From the NCBI RefSeq assembly GCF_022605725.1, contig NC_065564.1:7728698-7792697 (forward strand): a stretch of 64,000 bases of DNA. Direction: 5' to 3'. Positions 24,991 to 36,985 of the stretch are shown here, in pieces. The notes under the pieces are model-generated. The model searched no databases and was not told where the DNA came from. It was given only the letters and a program-made list of their open reading frames with translations. The DNA is from Anthonomus grandis grandis (lineage: Eukaryota; Arthropoda; Insecta; Coleoptera; Curculionidae). Position 1 is the stretch's first letter, and every line of letters begins with the position of its first letter. A program made the translations under genes and the position numbers.

Positions 24991-25270
24991 AAATTGAGCG
25001 ATAATAGTGGAAAAAATTATATATAAAAACGTGGAAGCGGCAACACTGCATCAACGAGATTCTTTAATACATTCATTTATCGAACAGGGTTGCCATTTTT
25101 CCCGCATAAATAAATTTAAATAAATAAACGACTTTAATGAGAAAGTCCATCTTTGGAGTAAACGGTTAATAAGGAAGATGTTCTTTTTAAAACGAAGTCT
25201 TATCTCTCTCATATAGAGTGAGAAAATGAAACGAAATTATTATTATTATTATTATAAATAAACGACTTAC
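24991..25270. other. Intron sequence 3' of the TM3-TM4 exon
   Basis: Unique sequence with an (ATT)n microsatellite at about 25,236-25,255. On the minus strand the intron begins at 25,270 with the consensus donor GTAAGT (25,270-25,265). No further exon is seen. Confidence 0.7.
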
Positions 25271-25468
25271 CAAACTATAATCCGTATCGAACATCCTCGG
25301 CAACTGATGCAAAGAGCTGGCAACCAGGGTGTAACCGACGCACTTGTAGACGTTTGGCAACGTGCAGAGTCTACGGGCCAAAGGGGCGTGGCACACGTAG
25401 ATGTACCTTTGGACGGCCAACACCAGGGTGAGCCATATGCTGGCCGTGTGGAACATGTTCGGTAGACT
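25271..25468 (-). CDS. SPR: SPR-type peptide GPCR, second coding exon (TM3-TM4)
   Basis: This 198-nt exon encodes 66 residues of a rhodopsin-family neuropeptide receptor of the sex peptide / myoinhibitory peptide receptor type. The translation starts SLPNMFHTASIW, runs through TM3 to QRYIYVCHAP, then the second intracellular loop and TM4 (YKCVGYTLVASSLHQLP), and ends DTDYSL. The usual DRY at the end of TM3 is QRY here; from memory this family shares it. The acceptor is TTTTTCTAG|AGT and the donor TTG|GTAAGT. Both boundaries are phase 0, and the exon joins in frame to the exon ending VMHE at 42,509, where the first-loop and TM3 sequences meet correctly. Skipping it would keep frame but delete TM3 and TM4. 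Opposed satellite G arrays flank it. TM5-TM7 were not found in the window. The family assignment rests on recognised motifs, not a search. Confidence 0.92.
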
Positions 25469-25620
25469 CTAGAAAAAGACAAAAAAAAATTGTTTTATTG
25501 AGGTTTTGGGGGTGCTAGAGGGAGGGGAGATAACGTGGGCTAAGTAGACTCTGGAAAAAGAGAAAAATCTCGTTTTATGGAGGTTCTGCGGGTGCTAGAG
25601 GGAGATGGCTTATGTGAAAT
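25469..25620 (-). promoter_or_regulatory. Tandemly duplicated 3' splice-site region
   Basis: The end of the 17-kb intron is duplicated with an 82-bp offset: gtagactctagaaaaag near 25,463 and gtagactctggaaaaag near 25,545, both followed by a pyrimidine tract on the minus strand and a ggtgctagaggga phrase. The distal copy reads TTTTTCCAG|AGT, a cleaner acceptor than the TTTTTCTAG used at the exon. If it were used, the exon would begin at 25,550 and the frame from AGT would reach TAG after 11 codons. Confidence 0.75.
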
Positions 25621-27560
25621 TTGGTCAGAATAAGAAGGACTACGTTAAGGTTTTTTAAGGTTTTTTGGGGGGAGGAAAGCGCGAAAAACCTTTGGGGCAA
25701 AAAAAGTGATTTTCTCAAAATGTATGGTGAATTTGACATTGTTTCTTTTTGCAATTGATGCCTTGTTAAAGGGCAAAAATAAAAGCGTTTTACATATTTT
25801 TTCGAAAAATGAGCGGGAAAGCTGTTATTGGCATTTTTTGGTTTTTGGCCAAAGCTGGCTGGAAGATTAGGCGGTTTTTGAAATATTGCCAAATCAAAAT
25901 TTTTTTTTTGCTTTATATTCCTCTTGAAAAGCTCATTAAAAAATTCTTAATTGAAAATCTTCCATTTTCCAAAGGAAAGCCAGGAAAAATAAAAAAAGAT
26001 TAATTTCCATAAGAACACCTGCATTAGAAAAATTTGAAGGGGTACGCCCATGATTTTCTCTTAAAAAACACTTTTAATTTTTTTATTAAAAATCTATAAA
26101 TGTAACGGAAAAATGACCTTAATAAAAGTTATTCACAGTAATAAGAACTATCACTGGAAAACAAGATTTTGATAAAATTTTCCATACAGTGGGAGAAAAT
26201 CGTAAAAAACCTCCAAGTAGAAAGAGGCAATTTTCTCGAAAGATATGGAAAATTTTAAATGTTTAATTTTTGTATTCAATACCTTTTTTAGAGCCAAATC
26301 GAAAAGTATTTCATAAATTTTTTCGAAAAATGAACAGGAAAGCAATTATTGTAATTTTTTGGTTTTTGGTCCAAACCTGCCCGAAAATTGGAAAATTTTG
26401 AAAAGTTGGCCAAATCAAAAAAAAATTTTGTTATATATTGCTCTTAAAAAACTAATTAAAAAACTCTTATTTCAAAATTTTCTATTTCTCAAAGGAAAGC
26501 CAGGAAAAATAAAAAAGTGTAATATCCTTAGGACCCCTAGTTTTTTTTCGTAAATCACTGTTTATTTTATTATAAGGTAATCTGTAAGTGTAAGCAAAAA
26601 ATCTTTTAAATAAAATTTAACTGAAAAAATTAGAGCTATCTCTGGAAAAAGGAATTTTTAATTTATTTTTCATACAGTGGGAGAAAATCGTGAAAAACAA
26701 TTAAAAAATGCAATTTTCTCAAAAAGTACTGGCCATTTTGATGTGTTTATTGTTGCAATTAATGCTCTTTTTAAAGGTAAAAAGAAAAGTATTTTACAAA
26801 TTTTTTCCAAAAATTAATAATAAATAAGTTACGAGCATCTTTTGGTCCCCTAACATACAGTAGAAGCATTTTTTTTTAAATTTATTTATTTTATTTTTTT
26901 ATACAAATTCTATAAGTGCTAGGGAAAAATGGTTTAAACAAAAGTTGTTCACAATAATAAGAGCTATCTTCCGAAAAAGAAATTTTAATTTTATTTTATA
27001 TACAGTGTGAGTAAATCCTAAAAAACCTAGAAACAAAAAATTCGATTATCTCAAAAAATATGGGAAATTTCAATTTTTTTATTGTTGCAGTCGATGCCTT
27101 TTTTTAAGACAAAAAGAAACCTAATTTACATATTTTTTCCAAAAATGAATAATAACGGAGCTATAGGCCAATTTTGCAAACAATAACTTAACCAGCCCCA
27201 CTCAGGAAAAATCTCAAAAGGTTTTTAATTTTTTTCTGGAAAAACTGAATCACTGAACAAAAAACGCCTTAAACAAAACTTGATAAGTAATAAAAGGGCT
27301 ATCATTGGCAAACTATTTCAAACTTGTATCTGGAACCGTTCTCCCGGAAATCCAGGAAAAGTAACTCCCTTACCTTCTCAATTTCCTCGAGGACTATCAA
27401 ATTTTTTTATATAAATTCTATAGGTGCTAGGGAAAAATGGTTTAAATAAAAGTTGTTCACAATAACAAGGCCTATATTTAGAAACTAACATTTTCGTTTT
27501 ATTTTCCATACACTGGTCAAAAATCACGAAAAACCACTGGAGTCCTTCCAACATCTATCG
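25621..27560 (-). repeat. Satellite G/H-like array, opposite orientation
   Basis: Reverse complement of the G landmarks (cagtgggagaaaatcgt at about 26,188 and 26,678; gaaagccaggaaaaat at about 25,976 and 26,496). The units are more diverged than in the left array. Towards 27,000-27,500 they grade into sequence resembling satellite H (ggagctataggcc, aaaagttgttcac), which suggests G and H have one origin. No gene is seen. Confidence 0.8.
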
Positions 27561-28555
27561 AGCGTTTTTCGGCTTAAATAAACAGCTTAATACAGGCGAG
27601 TTTCCCCATGTATGAGCCCGTAAAACAAACCGGTTCCGACCTGAAAAACCCCCATTTCACACATTTTAAATGGCACTTCACCAGAGGCGACGTTCCGTGA
27701 AATTCAAATCGAAGATTTTCCCACTTTTTCATGTCATTATTAAAACGTTCACTCATATTGAGCCAATTTGACTGTGAAAATTAGGAAATTAATAAGAGAA
27801 AATTGTTGTTTTATACAACTATTTGTATATAAAAGAATCAAGGCCTCTGCGCAGGTCCAGCGGGGATATAAATTAAAAAGGGAGAAGACGAGGAGTCAAT
27901 TCTTAGTCCATTTTAAGCACTCCATCCTTAAACTTCTTAGAATCTCTGACCAGCTTCCTAGCAGCTATTTATATATAAAAGAATAAGGCCTCTGCGCATG
28001 TTATTAGTCCACTTTAAGCACTCCATTATAAAACCTCTCAGGATCGCTGACCAGCTTCCTATGAGAGGGAGTGAGCCAACAAATGAAGAATTAAACTCTG
28101 CTGAAAGTGAGACAGTGTGATAAACAACTGTATCCGAGAGTGATTGAGATATCTAAACGAGTCCTTGTCACGCTTCAGTTGGTTTAATATCGACCCATAT
28201 GCAGATCCAAGGCAACGGAAACTTTCGCGCACAAATTCCCTTTGAGTTTTTCATCGGAAACTTCGATTTGTGAAAGTTCAATTTTCTTAAAGCGGCCCCT
28301 TGAATAACCGGAGCGACGTCGCGTTTTTCTCCTCCTCCACTGCTTTGAATGCACGTTTTAAACTGATTGATTCGGAAAAGAGGGGGTTTTCCCGGGAAAA
28401 ACTTGCGAGTTTTCCGCACTAAAGAGGCTCCTTTCGAGAACAATGCATGATGCAATTCTTAATAACTTCAAGTGAATGATTGGCAACGAAAGGGTGGATG
28501 TGCCGGAGTGGCGGTGTTCTGGAATAATTGATGAATTTGACCTGGATTTTTGGTC
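27561..28555. other. Unique intronic island with duplicated TATA-like segment
   Basis: About 1 kb of non-satellite DNA inside the 17-kb intron. A ~146-bp segment is tandemly duplicated. Each copy has TATATAAAAG (27,826-27,835 and 27,972-27,981) followed by aaggcctctgcgca, then a phrase containing agtcca/agtccac, and the unit ends near gaccagcttcct. The arrangement resembles a duplicated TATA promoter on the plus strand, such as an LTR or eRNA promoter. No coding exon follows. Minus frames at 27,574-27,756 and 28,168-28,455 match nothing I recognise and are not called. Confidence 0.5.
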
Positions 28556-29200
28556 TATTTCACTAAATAACTCAAAAACTGCTTAAGGTATTCCCAATGT
28601 TCTTTAAGATGTGCATAGAGGGATTCCTGAGGATGATTGGGAGTAAAAAACTTGTGTTTATTGTCCTCGAAGCCCTCGAGGAAAATCGGAAGGGAGTCAC
28701 TTTTCCTGGATTTCCTGGAGAATGGTTGCACATAGAAATGTGAAATAGTTTGCAGATGATAGACCCTTTATTACTTTAATTTTTTTGTTTAAGGCGTTTT
28801 TTATAGAGGGCCACAGTTTTTCCAAAAAAAAAAATAAAAACCTTTTTGAGATTTTTTCTGAGAAGTACCCTTGTGACCAGTTATTGTTGAAAAATGGCCT
28901 ATAGCTCCTTTATTATTCGTTTTAGAGTAAAAGGATGTTTTACCTTTTTTTAGGAGCTCTTGCAAAGAACTAAATGCAATAATAAAAATATAATTTTTTC
29001 CCATAGGTTTCGAGAAAAATAGAAAATAAGAAAATCACTTTTCCCAAATTTTCTCGAGAACAGTGGCAGATAAAAATTTAAAATAGTGTGCAAATGACAG
29101 GCCTCTTTATTCCAAACAACTTTTGTTTGAGCAATTTTTCTCGAGGAACCACTGTTTTCCCAAAAAAAAACATTTTTTATTTAATTCCTTAGAAATTCTC
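28556..29200 (-). repeat. Satellite H, minus orientation, diverged
   Basis: About two diverged units: the reverse complement of this stretch contains ttctcgagaaaa, gggaaaagtgatttt, gcatttagtt and aataaaggagcta in the order seen in the 29.5-35.7 kb array. Confidence 0.75.
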
Positions 29201-29480
29201 GAGTGTCCATTTTAGAGCTTAACATTCTTACAATTAAATAAAGAATATCCATAATAATTGTATATGACATAAATATTCATATATTTAATACCAATGGGAA
29301 CTTTCCAACATTATTTCACCTGAAAATCAACAAATTTCCCACAGAATGTTTTCTTCTTATCACGTAAACAATTGAAGTTTTCCTTTGCTTCTGTTTATTT
29401 TCAATTGGGCTTTTAACTGAATAGACTCCATTAGTAAATAGTTAAATGTACATTTTATATCGCATATATAACTGTTTTAT
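29201..29480. other. Unique spacer between opposed H arrays
   Basis: AT-rich sequence with no frame or motif I can support. It would be the loop if the opposed H units paired in RNA. Confidence 0.5.
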
Positions 29481-32400
29481 GGGTTGAAGCTCGTGAAATC
29501 TTTATAGTAAATAAAAGTAAATTTATTCTCTCAGGAGATTTTTTGTAGTAAAAATTTAAAAGAAATTGTTGATTTTTGGAAATAATAAAGCTTTCCAGGA
29601 AAAACGTTTTAGATGAAACTTTTGAGGTTTTAAGAGACCTTTTATTTGCAAGATGTTTTAAGTTTATATCTATGATCGTTCTCCTAAAAATGAGGAAAAA
29701 GTGATTTTTATGTTTTCTCAATTTTCTCAAAGCCTATGGAGAAAATCAATATTTTTAATTTTGCATTTAGTTCCTTGTCAGTGTGTCTAAAAAAAAGCTT
29801 AAATACTTTTCTGGCCTAAAATTAATAATAAAGAAGCTACAAGCGATTTAAGCTAGAGTTACACATTTTTTAGCCTAAAAATTTAGTAAAAGCATTAGAG
29901 ACAATTATGGAGTAATAATTTTTTTTTTGGAAAAACTGCAGCTTTATGAGAAAATTTATATTTACAAAAGTTGTGATGCATCAAAAGGCCTGTCGTCTGC
30001 AAAATATTTCGAATTTTTATCTACAACCGTTTTCGAGAAAATTGGAGAAAAGTGTTTTTTTAATTTTTATTTTTCTCGAAGCCTATTGGGAAAATTGATA
30101 TTTTCACTTCTGCATTTAGTTCCTTGTCACTGTGCCTAAAAAAAAGCTTAAATGCCTTTTTGGCCTAAAATTAATATTAAAGGAGCTACAAGCGATTTAG
30201 GCTGGAACTATCCATTTTTTAGCCTAAAAATTTAGAAATAAAGTAATAATTTTTTTTGGAAAAACTGCAGCTTTATGAGAAAAATTGTTTTTACATAAGT
30301 TGTAATGCATCAAAAGATCTGTCATCCGCAAAATATTTCAAATTTTTATCTACAACCGTTTTCGAGAAAATTCGAGAAAAGTGATTTTTTTATTTTTTAT
30401 TTTTCTCGAAGCCTATTGGGAAAATTGATATTTTTACTTCTGTATTTAGTTCCTTGTCACTGTGCCTAAAAAAAAGCTTAAATGCCTTTTTGGCCTAAAA
30501 TTAATATTAAAGGAGCTACAAGCGATTTAAGCTGGAACTATCCATTTTTTAGCCTAAAAATTTAGAAATAGAGTAATAATTTTTTTTGGTGAAACTACAG
30601 CTTTATGAGAGAAATTGTCTCTACAAAAGTTGTGATGCATCAAAATGCCTGTCATCTGCAAAATATTTCGAAATTTTATTTACAACCGTTTTCGAGAAAA
30701 TTCGAGAAAAGTGATTTTTTTATTTTTCATTTTTCTCGAAGCCTATTGGGAAAATTGATATTTTCACTTCTGCATTTAGTTCCTTGTCAGTGTGCCTAAA
30801 AAAAAGCTTAAATGCCTTTTTGGCCTAAAATAAATATTGAAGGAGCTACAAGCGGTTTTTGTCAGAATTACCCATTTTTTAGCCTGAAAATTAAATAAAC
30901 CCATTAGGAAAATTCATGGTGTGATAAATATGTTTGCTAGAAAAACTGTAGCCTTACGAGAAAAATTGTCTTAATAAAAGTTGTTAGGTAATAAAAGTCC
31001 TGTCATCCGCAAAATATTTCAAATTTTTATCTACAACCGTTCTCGAGAAAATTCGAGAAAAGTGATTTTTTTATTTTTCATTTTTCTCGAAGCCTATGTG
31101 GAAAATTGATATTTTTACTTCTGTATTTAGTTCCTTGTCAGTGTGCCTAAAAAAAAGCCTAAATGCCTTTTTAGTCTAAAATTAATAATAAAGGAGCTAC
31201 AAGCGATTTAAACTGGAACTATCCATTTTTTAGCCTAAAAATTTAGAAATAGAGTAATAATTTTTTTTGGTGAAACTACAGCTTTATGAGAGAAATTGTC
31301 TCTACAAAAGTTGTGATGCATCAAAATGCCTGTCATCTGCAAAATATTTCGAAATTTTATTTACAACCGTTTTCGAGAAAATTCGAGAAAAGTGATTTTT
31401 TTATTTTTCGTTTTTCTCGAAGCCTTTGAGGAAAATTAATATTTTTACTTCTGCATTAAGTTCTTTGTCAGTGTGCCTAAAAAAAAGCTTAAATGCCTTT
31501 TTGGCCTAAAATAAATATTGAAGGAGCTACAAGCGGTTTTTGTCAGAATTACCCATTTTTTAGCCTAAAAATTAAATAAAACCATTAGGAAAATTCATGC
31601 TGTGATAAATATGTTTGTTGAAAAAACTATAGCCTTACCAGAAAAATTGTCTTAACAAAAGTTGTTAGGCATTAAAAGACCTGTCATCCGCAAAATATTT
31701 TAAATTTTTATCTATGACCGTTCTCGAGAAAATTCGGGAAAAGTGATTTTTTTATTTTTCATTTTTCTCGAAGCTTATGGGGAAAATTTGTATTTTTACT
31801 TTTGCATTTACTTCCTTGCAAATGTACCTAAAAAAAAGCTTTTATACTTTTCTAGCCTAAAATTAATAATGAAGGAGCTACAAGCGGTTTTTGCTAGAAT
31901 TACCCATTTTTTAGCCTAAAAATTAAATAAAACCATTAAGAAAATTCATGGTGTGATAAATATGCTTGTTGGAAAAACTATAGCCTTACGAGAAAAATTG
32001 TCTTTATAAAAGTTGTTAGGCATTAAAAGACCTGTCATCCGCAAAATATTTCAAATTTTTATCTATGACCGTTCTCGAGAAAATTCGGGAAAAGTGATTT
32101 TTTTTATTTTTCATTTCTCTCGAAGGCTATGGGGAAAATTAATATTTTTACGTCTGCATTTAGTTCCTTGTAAAAGTGCCTAAAAAAAGCTAAAATGCCT
32201 TTTTGGTCTAAAATCAATAATGAAGGAGCTACAAGCGGTTTTTGCCAGAATTACCCATTTTTTAGCCTAAAAATTAAATAAACCCATTAGGAAAATTCAT
32301 GGGGTGATAAATATGTTTGTTGGAAAAACTATAGCCTTACGAGAAAAATTGTCTTTATAAAAGTTGTTAGGCATTAAAAGACCTGTCATCTGCAAAATAT

Positions 32401-35400
32401 TTCAAATTTTTATCTATGCCCGTTTTCGAGAAAATTCGGGAAAAGTGATTTTTTTATTTTTCGTTTTTCTCGAAGCCTATGTGGAAAATTGATATTTTTA
32501 CTTCTGTATTTAGTTCCTTGTCAGTGTGCCTAAAAAAAAGCCTAAATGCCTTTTTAGTCTAAAATTAATAATAAAGGAGCTACAAGCGATTTAAACTGGA
32601 ACTATCCATTTTTTAGCCTAAAAATTTAGAAATAGAGTAATAATTTTTTTTGGTGAAACTACAGCTTTATGAGAGAAATTGTCTCTACAAAAGTTGTGAT
32701 GCATCAAAATGCCTGTCATCTGCAAAATATTTCGAAATTTTATTTACAACCGTTTTCGAGAAAATTCGAGAAAAGTGATTTTTTTATTTTTCGTTTTTCT
32801 CGAAGCCTTTGAGGAAAATTAATATTTTTACTTCTGCATTAAGTTCTTTGTCAGTGTGCCTAAAAAAAAGCTTAAATGCCTTTTTGGCCTAAAATAAATA
32901 TTGAAGGAGCTACAAGCGGTTTTTGTCAGAATTACCCATTTTTTAGCCTAAAAATTAAATAAAACCATTAGGAAAATTCATGCTGTGATAAATATGTTTG
33001 TTGAAAAAACTATAGCCTTACCAGAAAAATTGTCTTAACAAAAGTTGTTAGGCATTAAAAGACCTGTCATCCGCAAAATATTTTAAATTTTTATCTATGA
33101 CCGTTCTCGAGAAAATTCGGGAAAAGTGATTTTTCTATTTTTCATTTTTCTCGAAGCTTATGGGGAAAATTTGTATTTTTACTTCTGCATTTACTTCCTT
33201 GCAAATGTACCTAAAAAAAAGCTTTTATACTTTTCTAGCCTAAAATTAATAATGAAGGAGCTACAAGCGGTTTTTGCTAGAATTACCCATTTTTTAGCCT
33301 AAAAATTAAATAAAACCATTAAGAAAATTCATGGTGTGATAAATATGCTTGTTGGAAAAACTATAGCCTTACGAGAAAAATTGTCTTTATAAAAGTTGTT
33401 AGGCATTAAAAGACCTGTCATCCGCAAAATATTTCAAATTTTTATCTATGACCGTTCTCGAGAAAATTCGGGAAAAGTGATTTTTTTTATTTTTCATTTC
33501 TCTCGAAGGCTATGGGGAAAATTAATATTTTTACGTCTGCATTTAGTTCCTTGTAAAAGTGCCTAAAAAAAGCTAAAATGCCTTTTTGGTCTAAAATCAA
33601 TAATGAAGGAGCTACAAGCGGTTTTTGCCAGAATTACCCATTTTTTAGCCTAAAAATTAAATAAACCCATTAGGAAAATTCATGGGGTGATAAATATGTT
33701 TGTTGGAAAAACTATAGCCTTACGAGAAAAATTGTCTTTATAAAAGTTGTTAGGCATTAAAAGACCTGTCATCTGCAAAATATTTCAAATTTTTATCTAT
33801 GCCCGTTTTCGAGAAAATTCGGGAAAAGTGATTTTTTTATTTTTCGTTTTTCTCGAAGCCTATTGGGAAAATTGATATTTTTACTTCTGCATTTAGTTCC
33901 TTGTCGGTGTGCCTAAAAAAAAGCTTAAATGCCTTTTTGGCCTAAAGTTAATATTAAAGAAGCTACAAGCGATTAAAGCTGGAACTATCCATTTTTTAGC
34001 CTTAAAATTTAGTAAAAGCATAGAGACAATTATGGAGTAATAATTTTTTTTTTTGGAAAAACTGCAGGCTTATGAGAAAAATTGTCTTCACAAAAGTTGT
34101 GATGCATCAAAAGGCCTGTCATCTGCAAAATATTTCGAATTTTTATCTACAACCGTTTTCGAGAAAATTCGAGAAAAGTGATTTTTTAATTTTTTGTTTT
34201 TCTCGAAGCCTATTGGGAAAATTGATATTTTCACTTCTGTATTTAGTTCCTTGTCAGTGTGCCTAAAAAAAAGTCTAAATGCCTTTTTAGTCTAAAATTA
34301 ATAATAAAGGAGCTACAAGCGATTTAAGTTGGAACTATCCATTTTTTAGCCTAAAAATTTAGAAATAGAGTAATAATTTTTTTTGGTGAAACTACAGCTT
34401 TATGAGAGAAATTGTCTCCACAAAAGTTGTGACGCATCAAAATGCCTGTCATCTGCAAAATATTTCGAAATTTTATTTACAACCGTTTTCGAGAAAATTC
34501 GAGAAAAGTGATTTTTTTATTTTTCATTTTTCTCGAAGCCTATGTGGAAAATTGATATTTTTCCTTCTGCATTAAGTTGTTTGTCAATGTGCCTAAAAAA
34601 AAGCTTAAATGCCTTTTTGACCTAAAATTAATAATGAAGGAGCTACAAGCGGTTTTTGCCAAAATTACCCATTTTTTTGCCTACTAATTAAATAAAACCA
34701 TTAGGAAAATTCATGGTGTGATAAATATGTTTGCTGGAAAAACTGTAGCCTTACGAGAAAAACTGTCTTAATAAAAGTTGTTAGGTATTAAAAGTCCCAT
34801 TATCTGCAAAATATTTCAAATTTTTATCTACAACCGTTCTCGAGAAAATTCGAGAAAAGTGATTTTTTTATTTTTCATTTTTCTCGAAGCTTATGGGGAA
34901 AATTTGTATTTTTACTTCTGCATTTACTTCCCTGCAAATGTATCTAAAAAAAAGCTTTAATACCTTTCTAGCCTAAAATTAATAATGAAGGAGCTACAAG
35001 CGGTTTTTGCTAGAATTACCCATTTTTTAGCCTAAAAATTAAATAAAACCATTAAGAAAATTCATGGTGTGATAAATATGTTTGTTGGAAAAACTATAGC
35101 CTTACGAGAAAAATTGTCTTTATAAAAGTTGTTAGGCATTAAAAGACCTGTTATCCGCAAAATATTTCAAATTTTTATCTATGACCGTTTTCGAGAAAAT
35201 TCGGGAAAAGTGATTTTTTTTATTTTTTGTTTTTCTCGAAGCCTTTGAGGAAAATTGATATTTTTACTTCTGCATTAAGTTCTTTGTCAGTGTGCCTAAA
35301 AAAAATCTAAAATACCTTTTTGGCCTAAAATTAATAATAACAGAGGTATGAGATATTTTTGCAAAAATATGCTTATTTTGGTGAAAACTAGTAAAAAAAA

Positions 35401-35660
35401 AGTTTTTATTTTTTTTTTGAAAAAACTACGATTCGATTACGAGGGAAAAATTGTCTTAACAAAAGTTTTTAAATATTAAAAGGACTATCATCTGCAAAAT
35501 ATTTGAAGTTTTTACCTCTCACGGTTTATCAGAAAATTGGGAAAAAGTGATTTGTCTATTTTGCTCATTTTCTTGAAATCTATGCGAAAAAGACATGCTT
35601 TTATACGGAATATCTGAAAATAGTCAAATATTGCTTCTTTTTATTAAAAAAAAAAATAAT
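29481..35660 (+). repeat. Satellite H tandem array (330/351-bp units, ~1,383-bp higher-order unit)
   Basis: The landmark aggagctacaagcg lies at 30181, 30511, 30841, 31192, 31522, 31873, 32224, 32575, 32905, 33256, 33607, ~33957 and 34308, so units are 330 or 351 bp. The order 330, 351, 351, 351 occurs twice (31192-32575 and 32575-~33957), and the two blocks look nearly identical: a recent ~1,383-bp tetramer duplication. The array thins out after 35,350. Frames starting near M-R-K/E-I-V are repeat artefacts. Confidence 0.92.
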
Positions 35661-36262
35661 AATATTGATATTAATAATTTGAGAAAAAACCGTCAATAAA
35701 TTACCTTGGAGACCAAAGCTGCTCCTCAGACACCACGACTTAAAAGAACCGATAAAATTGTAACTTTGACTGATTTAAACTAGATATTAAAAACGTTGGT
35801 AGAATATTCTTTTGTGAGTATTCTGCTTTTTATTTCATGAGAATATTCCTAGTAGTTCTTGAGATTTTTGACTTCAAAGTGAATGATCACCTTGGAGTCA
35901 AACCTGCTCCTTGGACACCACCACTTAAAAGAAACGATAGATCCAAAAGTGAAACTTTAAATAATTTAAACCTTTAAGAACATTCTTAGAACATACTTTC
36001 TAAGTATTCTGCTTTTTATTTCATGAGAATACTCCCAGTAGCTTTTGAGATTTTTGACTTCAAACCTGCTTCTCAAACATGACCACTTAAATGGACCGAT
36101 ATATCAAAAACTGTAACTTTGACTAACATAAACCTAAGAGAACATTTATAGAACATTACCTTGTGAGTATTTTGCTTTTTATTTCATAAGAATATTCCCA
36201 GTAGTTTTTGAGATTTTTGACTTCAAAGTAAGTGGTCACCTTGAAGACTAAACCCGCCTAAA
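35661..36262 (-). repeat. Satellite A, minus orientation, isolated block in the intron
   Basis: About three A units with aaagtgaatgatcacctt, caccaccacttaaaag and catgagaatattcc. They lie 16 kb from the main A domain, so A-type sequence has spread within this gene. Confidence 0.8.
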
Positions 36263-36985
36263 GATTTTCGTTCAAAATTCGAAAATTGGCGTCCAATTAA
36301 CAAACAATCGTTTAATTTCTTTTTAACATTTCAGACGTTTTAACGCCAATTTTGAGCATGTTTCTGCGTCAAACTTCAGTACAATTTTTTTCAAAAACCT
36401 CCCCCATACAACCCCCTTATTATACCATAGAGCCAAATACGAAAACAAAACAACAGAAAATTGAAAAAAAAACTCGAATATTTCCTTGGCAACTCATCAT
36501 TAAAATAAACGGAAACTTTCACATGAAACTCCACTTAAAGAATCTTTTTGACGTCAAAAGTGAACAGGGAACAGGGGGGGTATTAGCATTGAAGGGATAC
36601 TCACATGCCCAGTGAATTCATATAAATTTAACCGGGAGAGAAACTCTAAATTCATTTTAATTATTCGTGTGTATCGTCCCAGGGGTAGCGAGAAAACGTT
36701 GAAAAATGCCCGGCAAAAGTTTTCCCATTACGCTTTTGAACGTATGCGAGGGAAACTCGAGAGCTTTATGGTCATTTACGCCTTTAAAAGGTATACAAGG
36801 AGACTTTGACGATTGCATTACAAGAATATTTTAGCGGGAAAAAGTGAGTTGCCGGGAATTTTATCTGGTTTATAGTTTTTACGACTTTCCCCACCTTTTT
36901 TATTGAGTTAGAACCAAGAGAGACGACAGCAATAATTGACATCCGATAAGTAAAATCAAAGGCATGACATAATTTACTCTAGAAC
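36263..36985. other. Unique intronic island
   Basis: Non-satellite DNA between A and E arrays. Plus frames at 36,352-36,615 (87 codons) and 36,612-36,809 (65 codons) exist, but I recognise no domain and see no splice context to support either. Nothing else is evident. Confidence 0.45.

Noticed and set aside
1..25000. Search for the TM5-TM7 exons of the receptor on the minus strand
   Set aside because: No frame with the expected TM5-TM7 character or splice sites was found among the satellites. I infer they lie outside the window, but short or diverged exons could have been missed.
29927..34960. Several 60-70-codon frames with similar N-termini in satellite H
   Set aside because: They recur with the satellite unit, have no domain, and are broken by 330/351-bp length differences. 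Repeat artefacts.
36352..36809. Two adjacent plus frames (87 and 65 codons) in the intronic island
   Set aside because: No domain, no clear splice sites, and composition typical of noncoding AT-rich DNA.
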